Shown here: positions 58,074-64,000 of the stretch, in pieces
Position numbering within the stretch: the stretch's first letter is position 1
How the letters are laid out: the number at the start of each line of letters is the position of its first letter
From: Nitrospira sp.
GTDB lineage: Bacteria; Nitrospirota; Nitrospiria; Nitrospirales; Nitrospiraceae
Assembly: GCA_029194675.1 (NCBI GenBank)
Contig: JARFXP010000007.1
Span: 28,176-92,175, forward strand
DNA length: 64,000 nucleotides
Reading direction: 5' to 3'
Made by a program: the position numbers and the translations under genes
Notes under the pieces: generated by a model
The model's database searches: none
Told to the model about the DNA's origin: nothing
What the model saw: the letters and a program-made list of their open reading frames with translations, nothing else

Positions 58074-58926
58074 GGTGTCACCTTTCGGAGTTCTCTGATA
58101 CCGTACCACATCACCTCGACGGCGAACGCTCGCGCGGGCTCAGTCATCCAGCCGTCAGGAACATCGCCGACCACCTGTTCAAGGGTAGCCTGTTCGATGC
58201 CGTGAGCGCGTAGCAGTGCTGAGGAAAACAAGTCTGGATGTAACGGCGTAGCCCGGCGGACTAACTCCACAGGACTCAGCCCATGCGGATCAGTCGACGT
58301 CCAGTAGACTGCCCCCGATCCCTTCTCCACATAGCTTCCCACACGATGCTCGCGTAAAACTCGTTCACGAACCTTGCCCATCCCCTCATCCAATAATTCT
58401 CTTCCCAGCGAGGAAGCATGGTCAAAAGTCGGCGCCATCAGGCCCGTCCAGCCCGCGCTCGGCTGTTCGGCAATAATGCCCCAGTTCTCATGATGCCGGT
58501 CAGTATTGCCGATGATCGCATCCAAAACCAGATACGCAGCAAACTGCGCTTTCGCTTGGGAGGCGCCGTCGGGAGACGCAAACGTCCGGTCAAGAGCCAG
58601 AAAGATATTCTCCAACGTATGGTCCGCCTGCTTGAACCGTTTGTCGGGGTTGTAACCCAGCACCTGTCCGGCAAGGATTTGATTCCCGTGAAACAGGTTC
58701 TGACCACGCCGTATGAACGACTCCGTGGTCGACCCGCGCGTACCGGAAAACACCGCGAGTTCCACTCGAGCATGTGGAATGTTCAAACAGGCGGCAAGCG
58801 CCGCAGCAATCTTCTCAGCCCAATGCTGGCCCGTGTTGGGCTGTGGGTACTTGAACAGCCACTCAGCCGCCTCCTGATCCCCCCGGTACCAGAATTTTTC
58901 CTTGCTGCCAAGAGCTTCTGCTTCTA

Positions 58927-59811
58927 GGGCGTGTCCTCAATTAGTTTGGAGGATTCACAATAGCTTAGGTCTGTGATTCACTCTTCATAAGCCAGGGGAG
59001 GGGCTTATGGATGGGGCAACGGCGTTATGGATTGCGGGACGATCAGTGGAAGCGGATCGAAGGATGGCTGCCGGGGCGCGACGATACGGTTGGCGTGACG
59101 GCGAAGGACAACCGGTTGTTCGTGGCGGCGGTTTTATACCGTTACCGGGCGGGGATTCCCTGGCGGGATTTGCCGGAACGGTTTGGCCCGTGGAAGGCTG
59201 TGCACACACGCTTCACGCGCTGGTGCGAGCGCGGCGTTTGGGAAAATGTGTTCAAGCATCTGGCCGCTGATGCCGACAATGAATACGCGATGATCGACTC
59301 CACAATCGTGCGTGCCCATCAGCACGCGGCGGGGGCGCGTAAAAAGGGGGGCAGGAGACCAAAGACGTCCGCGAACAAGAAGCGATCGGGCGCAGCAAGG
59401 GCGGACTGACCACCAACATCCACGCCACATGCGACGCGTTGGGCAATCCCACGGGTGTTCACCTCACGCCCGGTCACGCGCACGATCTGCAAGGGGCCGA
59501 TGTTCTCCTGCCGGGGGTTCTTGAAAAAATCGAAGCCTTGCTTGCGGATAAAGCCTTCGATGCGAGCGAGCGCGTTCTGGACCTTCTGAAGCAGGCGGGC
59601 GTTGAGAGTGTCATCCCGCCAAAATCCAGCCGCATGGAACAGCGGGAATACGACAAAGAACTCTATAAAACGCGCCACCTGATAGAACATTTCTTTGCCA
59701 AACTCAAGCACGATCGCGCCATCGCGACGCGCTCCGACAAAACCGCCAGAAATTTCCTCGGCGCAATCTATCTCGCCGCCTCCGTCATCTGGCTCAATTG
59801 AGGACACGCCC
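58927..59811 (+). mobile_element. IS5-family (IS427-like) insertion sequence
   Basis: An 885-bp element with perfect inverted repeats GGGCGTGTCCTCAATT at both ends and a TA duplication (58925-58926 and 59812-59813). Two overlapping reading frames make the transposase, with a frameshift site AAAAAGGGGGG at 59341. It sits in codon 18 of the HipA-like gene, in the opposite direction. Confidence 0.9.
59011..59801 (+). CDS. IS5/IS427-family transposase made by -1 frameshift
   Basis: The first frame (59011-59409) encodes the DNA-binding start YGLRDDQWKRIEGWLPG and AMIDSTIVRAHQHAAGARKKGG with the first catalytic Asp. The second frame (to 59801) continues with QETKDVREQEAIGRSKGGLT, NPTGVHLTPGHAHDLQ, LLADKAFDA and RHLIEHFFAKLKHDRAIATR (second Asp and Glu). 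The switch site A5-G6 at 59341-59351 fits programmed -1 frameshifting. Both frames look intact. Confidence 0.88.
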
Positions 59812-59862
59812 TAGTACCCATTCCGGACGGACCTCGAAGATGGGATAAGCCCTGTCAGGCAT

Positions 59863-60182
59863 GATACCTCATCAGTGACGGCAGTATCTGAATTTGTCTA
59901 CCCTCCGTCGTCGGGAACGATATGATTTCCCCGAACAACGGCGGCTCTCCGGGCTCCTAAAGCACCGGTAGCTTAGGTGCGCGCATTGTCTACCACCCCC
60001 AGCGACGGATCACAGTTCCGCGCTTCGGAGCGATCGGAACCCACGGGATCAGGCTGGTGCTCCGCGGCAAGGCCCGCTCTAGCTTTTTTAACAACGACCC
60101 GGCCACTCCTTCTCGCTCCAACAGCGTTATACTTCTTCTCGATGGCTTTAGAAACCATCTTGAAGAAATAGAATGCGTCAGA
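59863..60182. other. region between the methylase remnant and the kinase start
   Basis: The 320 bp hold short minus-strand frames (59973-60158 and 59990-60193), basic and without a recognised domain. A piece of the lost hsdS or of a small antitoxin gene could be here, but I cannot support either. Confidence 0.35.
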
Positions 60183-60737
60183 TCACACGGCAATCTGGCC
60201 GCTCATGAGGCGAGGCAGGAGCAGGTCGCGGGCGGCAAGGAAATATTCATAGATGCGTCCAAACACGTCGCCCGAGGCTTGCCGGATCTGCTCGTTATTG
60301 AACAAGCGCATCACATCTTCGAGTACTTTCGGCTCGAAGATGCCGTAGTCCTTCGGCAAGACGCCTTTGAGCGCTACGAAATCCCTTTCGATAGAGGTCA
60401 TGGCGTTTGTCACAAGTGTAGGAAGGCCGGATGGGTCAACCGTGGCCTTCTCCATAATCAAGTCGTACCGGGCTTCCTCCGGCAAGTAGAGCGCCCGGCG
60501 GGCGATGTAGTCCGCCGGTAGGACTCGGCGCCTCGGCATCTTGCCGCTTGCCTGATCGGATTCAATCTTCTGCTGAGCTGCCTCGTAACGATTGGCCGCA
60601 TGTAGCAGAAAAATCACGCCCAGCACTGGCATGAAATAGTCGCTTGATGTGAGCTTGGAATTGGCCCGGAGGTTGTCTGCGGCGTTCCAGAGGTCGGCTT
60701 CCAGTTTCTCGATGTCTTTGAAACTACCGTCCGTCAT
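60183..60737 (-). pseudogene. hsdM: hsdM-hsdS fusion remnant of a type I methyltransferase
   Basis: A 184-residue frame. Residues 1-168 are the HsdM N-terminal helical domain (LEADLWNAADNLRANSKLTSSDYFMPVLG ... split here, VLPADYIARRALYLP, DVFGRIYEYFL). It then goes straight into RDLLLPRLMSGQIAV, the C-terminal end of HsdS. The SAM-binding domain and all specificity domains are lost in one in-frame deletion. No methylation is possible from this gene. First gene of the former restriction operon. Confidence 0.85.
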
Positions 60738-61043
60738 CCGGTCATGTCTGCTTGTCTGTTATGCAGATAGGTTCTATTCGATTTCGGCGCAGTGTACCCA
60801 GTTTCTTTCAAGAAATCAGCCTACCGAGAGGCTACTTCAAGGGCTTGCAACGACAGAACAAGTTGAGGCCGAGGGGATGATGAGAAAGATATCGGTTCAC
60901 GGGCTTGCCGACCTAGGTAGGCGTTCAAGAACGTCGCTCGCAAGGCGGCAGTCGAAGCAAGCATCGGAGTCATAGTTTCTGAGCTACCTCGAGGATGCCT
61001 TTCAGGACGCGAACGAACTCATCGGGCAGTTTTCAACGCGCTG
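60738..61043. other. intergenic region without a convincing gene
   Basis: About 300 bp between the restriction remnant and the SmbP-like gene. Plus-strand frames (60649-60975) show no protein character. It should contain the old hsdM promoter. Confidence 0.4.
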
Positions 61044-61448
61044 CTACGCGCCAGAATCTTTCATCGCCGACAGATGCTTCATCGCTTCCCGTGCCGCCGT
61101 ACGCGCTTTCGTGGCGGGATTCAAGCTCGCGCCTGGATCGACCTTGTCGCCCATGTCCGCCACCCGCTTACAGTGGGTGATGGCCTCCTTGAGGAATGGC
61201 GCCGCCGCTTGGCCGTGCTCATCTCCCTTGGGCAAGAGGCCGAGAATCGCCGTCGCATGCTTCGTCACTTCGCCGCAATGGTGGATGATCGCCCCGCCAT
61301 CGCCCATGCCTCCGTGCATGACCATCTCCTCCGCGTCACGGAGCATCGCTTTGCCGTGCTCTTGAATCGCCTGCGCCTGCCCTGCCAGGACCGACGTCGC
61401 TCCGACGGCCACCGTCAATATGACGGCTAAGAGATTCTGCTTCATCAT
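61044..61448 (-). CDS. SmbP-like small periplasmic metal-binding protein
   Basis: A 134-residue exported protein: signal peptide (LLAVILTVAVGATSVLA) and a helical, His-rich body (EHGKAMLRDAEEMVMHG, IIHHCGEVTKHATAIL, ITHCKRVADMGDKVDPG, SLNPATKARTAAREAMKHL). This is the pattern of Nitrosomonas SmbP and related copper-binding helical proteins, but shorter His repeats are seen here. The start overlaps the preceding stop (TGATG), so it is cotranscribed with the gene at 61448. Confidence 0.65.
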   Translation of the reverse strand: MMKQNLLAVILTVAVGATSVLAGQAQAIQEHGKAMLRDAEEMVMHGGMGDGGAIIHHCGEVTKHATAILGLLPKGDEHGQAAAPFLKEAITHCKRVADMGDKVDPGASLNPATKARTAAREAMKHLSAMKDSGA

Positions 61449-61957
61449 CAGAACATCCGACCTTTCTTCACTGGTGCCTGATCGGCCGGCGTGAGCCGGC
61501 GATACAGCGCGTGAAATTGCTCCGTTGTGAGCGCGGGATTTTCCAGCTCCGTGAGCTGCTCGACACCGACGGGATATTCCACAGTATCGTCGAAGCTGGA
61601 GGAGGCGATCGCCACATAATGGGCCGGGAAGAGACGCTCCGGCAACAAAATGCTGACATCTCGATTGTACTTCTTGGCCATTCGGATGGCGGCGCGGGCC
61701 CGCTCGGCAGTGACCGATGGACCCAGGCCGATATTGGTCGGCGGTTTCCCCGCCTTCATGAATTGCACGTGAAGGTTCGTGAGGCCCGCCTCGGCGAACT
61801 CCTTCTTGATCTCCTCCAGATTCCGGCGATACTCGTTCGCCAGGACCACTTCAACCCGTCCCGACGAAGCGACATCGTTCTGCTGTGCGGCAGGCGCACC
61901 GCCTGTCGGCATGCCGAGAACGATCGCGAGACACAGAGCTTGGAGACCTCTCTTCAT
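61448..61957 (-). CDS. exported protein, unknown function
   Basis: A 169-residue protein with a signal peptide (LQALCLAIVLGMPTGGAPA) and a mixed alpha/beta body (VEVVLANEYRRNLEEIKKEFAEAGLTNL, AIRMAKKYNRDVSILLPERL). No family recognised. Overlaps the upstream gene by ATGA and the SmbP-like gene by TGATG, so it belongs to this metal/redox operon. Confidence 0.75.
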   Translation of the reverse strand: MKRGLQALCLAIVLGMPTGGAPAAQQNDVASSGRVEVVLANEYRRNLEEIKKEFAEAGLTNLHVQFMKAGKPPTNIGLGPSVTAERARAAIRMAKKYNRDVSILLPERLFPAHYVAIASSSFDDTVEYPVGVEQLTELENPALTTEQFHALYRRLTPADQAPVKKGRMF

Positions 61958-62739
61958 TCGGTGGCTCGTTTCGCCTCAAACAGCCAATCGAGCGAGACGG
62001 TCTCGTTCGGTTTCACGGTGATATCCCGCTCTTGACTCCCCAAAATCGGATGCCAGGCCTTGAGGTGGTATGTGCCTGCAGGGATGTCGCCGATGGCAAA
62101 CGATCCACTGAGATCCGTGACCGCATAATATGGATTGTCGATCGCGTACCCCCAATTCTGCATGTAGGGATGCATGCCGCACTGCATGGTAAACACTTTC
62201 CGCCCTTTGACCAGTTGCACGATATCGGTGGTCCCGCTCTCATGCAGGGCAGGCCGATGGAGGACAATATCGACTCCGGCTTGGTCGTAGGCATACCCTT
62301 GAATGTCATGTGATACCGGATCCCGATTAAAGACGGTGACTCGGCGCTTGTCGCCGACCACGGTGACGAACGGCAGGAATTGGCACAGACTCGCTTCCAT
62401 TTCGGCATCGGTGAAGGTGAATGGCTTGCCTCTCTCGATATCCTCCAGGACCACCACCACATCTTTGAGCCCGCCGTCCTGCCCGATATTGACTTCCTTC
62501 AGGAGCCGATGCCCATTGCCGTCCGACAGAGACCCGCAATACACGCGGTCCGGGGACCGACGCAGCTCGAACTCTTTCGGATCCGGCACGGTGCCGGTGA
62601 ACGTGACCTTGCCCCGCACCGCGGCACCATCCGTCACAGTCGCCGACTCATACGCCCCGGCATCTGCTTGAAGTCCCGACATCAAGATAGCCGACACACA
62701 GCCGGCCAGCCACAGTTCTCTCAGACACGGTTGTCTCAT
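61954..62739 (-). CDS. exported carboxypeptidase-regulatory-like / cupredoxin-like protein
   Basis: A 261-residue exported protein. The N-terminal beta domain has AAVRGKVTFTGTVPDPKEFEL and VYCGSLSDGNGHRLL. A blue-copper-like stretch follows: VTVFNRDPVSHDIQGYAYD and VFTMQCGMHPYMQNWGYAI (His, Cys and His/Met spacing as in plastocyanin). The C-terminus is a regulatory-like domain (LSGSFAIGDIPAGTYHLKAWHPILG). ATG 62739 follows GGAGGGG. A role in copper or electron transfer is inferred. Confidence 0.7.
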   Translation of the reverse strand: MRQPCLRELWLAGCVSAILMSGLQADAGAYESATVTDGAAVRGKVTFTGTVPDPKEFELRRSPDRVYCGSLSDGNGHRLLKEVNIGQDGGLKDVVVVLEDIERGKPFTFTDAEMEASLCQFLPFVTVVGDKRRVTVFNRDPVSHDIQGYAYDQAGVDIVLHRPALHESGTTDIVQLVKGRKVFTMQCGMHPYMQNWGYAIDNPYYAVTDLSGSFAIGDIPAGTYHLKAWHPILGSQERDITVKPNETVSLDWLFEAKRATE

Positions 62740-62758
62740 ATCCCCTCCGGTCATGCGC

Positions 62759-63355
62759 TCACTGTTGCGTGCTTGCCGATGGATTGGCCCTATCCAGTCG
62801 TCGCGGAAGTTCGAATAGGAAGGCAGACTGCTCGGTGAAGATTAATCGGCGAAACTCTTCCGACCATTTTCCCTGCTTGCTCACTGTCTTGAGGGGGAAC
62901 CGTTCGGCTTTCGTCACCCATCGGTAATACTGCCGGATTTCACCATTTTCGGCGATGGTCACTTCGAACAACTCGGTGGGACGGCCGTTCAGCGTCTCAT
63001 CCCCCACGAACTCGCGGGAGACCTCCCCATCCATCTTCTCGGTCACCGTCAACCGATGGTCGCTCGCAATCGGAACCTCAAGGTACTGGCGGCGTTTCGA
63101 AAAGATGAGCCACGATTGCTGCTTGTCCATCCGAACAATCATGATGCTCGCCCCGCTTTGGGGTTGAGCATACTCAAACCGCCAGCGATCGTCCTTGGCA
63201 TTGACGTGAGCGGTCACAACCGATCCTCCACTTTTCACGACGCGATCAGCGGAGAAATCGAGCGCTGCAGCCGTTTGTGCCGGATTGCTCATAAGTATCG
63301 ACGTCAGCCAGATCAAGAACAACTCGGCTGACGGGCTCAGTCGTCGCAAGTCCAT
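62759..63355 (-). CDS. exported DUF4412/LolA-like protein
   Basis: A 198-residue protein with a signal peptide. The body is strand-rich: ADRVVKSGGSVVTAHVNAKDDRWRFEY, MIVRMDKQQSWLIFSKRRQYLEVPI, LNGRPTELFEVTI and IRQYYRWVTKAERFPLKTV. This resembles DUF4412 and LolA/LolB-type folds. Precedes the cupredoxin-like gene by 20 bp on the same strand. Confidence 0.7.
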   Translation of the reverse strand: MDLRRLSPSAELFLIWLTSILMSNPAQTAAALDFSADRVVKSGGSVVTAHVNAKDDRWRFEYAQPQSGASIMIVRMDKQQSWLIFSKRRQYLEVPIASDHRLTVTEKMDGEVSREFVGDETLNGRPTELFEVTIAENGEIRQYYRWVTKAERFPLKTVSKQGKWSEEFRRLIFTEQSAFLFELPRRLDRANPSASTQQ

Positions 63356-63476
63356 GGACTGTTTCTACCGCATGAATCAGATGGGTTCAAGGCATCGTTC
63401 ACAGCCAACAACGGAACGGGGGAACCCGACCCTCACCTGGCCTGGCTCCCCCGCCTGTTAGGTCTCCAAATGAGGC

Positions 63477-64000
63477 CTACTTGGCCTGCATGGACACCGG
63501 TATGGACTGCGCAGGCGTCTGGTCTCCGGCCTGTTGGCTGGCCGGGACTTGACTGCCTAACGGCAGGATTGTGCGACTGTCACGACTCAGGACCTTCAGC
63601 ATCCCCCAGTGACCGGCATCGAGATAGCCGGGACGCTGGTTGAGCCAGAGGTAGTCGCCCGGAATCCCATTCGGCCCTCCCGCTCCACCATGCAGCCAGG
63701 CGTTTATGACCTCGGACCCACCAAACTCCATGGTGCTCACGAGATCCGCCCCGCTGATGTTCGGTTCGTGCTTCCATTCATGGCCCGACACGCTGAAAAG
63801 CTGCACCTGCTCGCTGAAGGCACCCAGGACGTGAATGACGACCGGATCCCCGACGTGCGCCGCGATGGTCGGCGTCACCGGCTGATCGCCCGTTTTGACG
63901 CAGACGAACACTTCGCTATACGCACAGCCCTTCTCGGTCCGGTAATCGGTCGGCTCCGACCGATAGTTCACCGCCGTCACGCCGGCCACCTTTTGGATGT
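63477..64000 (-). CDS. multicopper oxidase, C-terminal part
   Basis: The last 174 codons of a gene running off the right edge. VVIHVLGAFSEQVQLFSVSGHEWKHEP, MEFGGSEVINAWLHGGAGGPNGIPGDYLWLNQRPGYLDAGHWGMLKVL is the cupredoxin domain end with copper His residues and the type-1 Met/Leu region (quoted here in pieces of the real sequence). It probably oxidises copper or an organic donor in the periplasm. First gene, upstream of the metal/redox set. Confidence 0.75.
   Translation of the reverse strand, partial: IQKVAGVTAVNYRSEPTDYRTEKGCAYSEVFVCVKTGDQPVTPTIAAHVGDPVVIHVLGAFSEQVQLFSVSGHEWKHEPNISGADLVSTMEFGGSEVINAWLHGGAGGPNGIPGDYLWLNQRPGYLDAGHWGMLKVLSRDSRTILPLGSQVPASQQAGDQTPAQSIPVSMQAK

Larger units (their letters stand above)
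58070..59862 (-). pseudogene. HipA-like Ser/Thr kinase interrupted by an IS
   Basis: The 5' end MPDRAYPIFEVRPEWVL (ATG 59862, GAGG upstream) and the body EALGSKEKFWYRGDQEAAEW (from 58925) join exactly in frame when the IS and one TA are removed. The kinase loop is GNTDRHHENWG, and the metal-binding site is TFDHASSLG. LFHGNQILAG precedes them. The intact protein would be about 300 residues, a HipA-C-like kinase without a HipB. The body may still be made from internal starts (e.g. 58786). Confidence 0.8.

Overview
The window looks like a chromosomal segment of a Nitrospira-like bacterium (phylum Nitrospirota). This is inferred from content, not from a database match. The support is the many small periplasmic c-type cytochromes, a DUF3365 haem protein, an SmbP-like metal-binding protein, SUMF1-type proteins beside cytochromes, a citramalate synthase, and a palindromic intergenic element that resembles ones I remember from Nitrospira genomes. 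GC content is moderately high and genes are dense, with short overlaps such as ATGA and TGATG.

Layout. 1-6000 is housekeeping on the minus strand: tRNA-Pro(GGG), surE, a DedA protein, cysS and rlmB, plus a MerR regulator, an IHF/HU protein and citramalate synthase. 6000-13700 is a minus-strand set of exported redox and stress proteins: c-type cytochromes (one frameshifted), Spy-like, DUF3365, CBS, DsrE, Dyp peroxidase, a four-haem cytochrome, OsmC, a small lipoprotein and DUF2892. 13895-15309 is an IS1202/ISNCY-like insertion sequence with a perfect 16-bp target duplication, sitting just upstream of the most striking locus. 15574-25644 is a two-gene lipopeptide system: a 3082-residue FAAL-T-C-A-T-C-A-T-TE synthetase followed by an Sfp-type phosphopantetheinyl transferase. 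The A-domain residues suggest N-acyl-X-Gly. The first C domain and the TE domain have altered catalytic residues.

25653-29393 is a convergent Mla/MCE lipid transport operon, followed by ftsH, a DUF1207 protein, a frameshifted rnk-like gene, a tandem universal stress protein, an outer-membrane barrel protein and a decayed zinc alcohol dehydrogenase. 37264-42718 is a Ybh-type ABC exporter operon (adaptor, double ATPase, two permeases). 43367-48714 holds two hybrid histidine kinases, a receiver-only protein and a cheR fragment. 49025-55912 mixes SUMF1 proteins, cytochromes and membrane proteins. 55993-60737 is a decayed type I restriction-modification locus (hsdM/hsdS fusion remnant and a doubly deleted hsdR) enclosing a HipA-like kinase and HIRAN protein pair. 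The kinase gene is split by an IS5/IS427-like element. 61044-64000 is a run of exported metal and redox proteins ending in a multicopper oxidase that runs off the window.

Regulation. Two minus-strand genes, the Ybh exporter and a monohaem cytochrome, share a near-identical inverted repeat (TGTCGC-N5-GCGACA) about 115-130 bp upstream of a sigma-54-like GG-N10-GC element. This suggests one enhancer-binding activator controls both.
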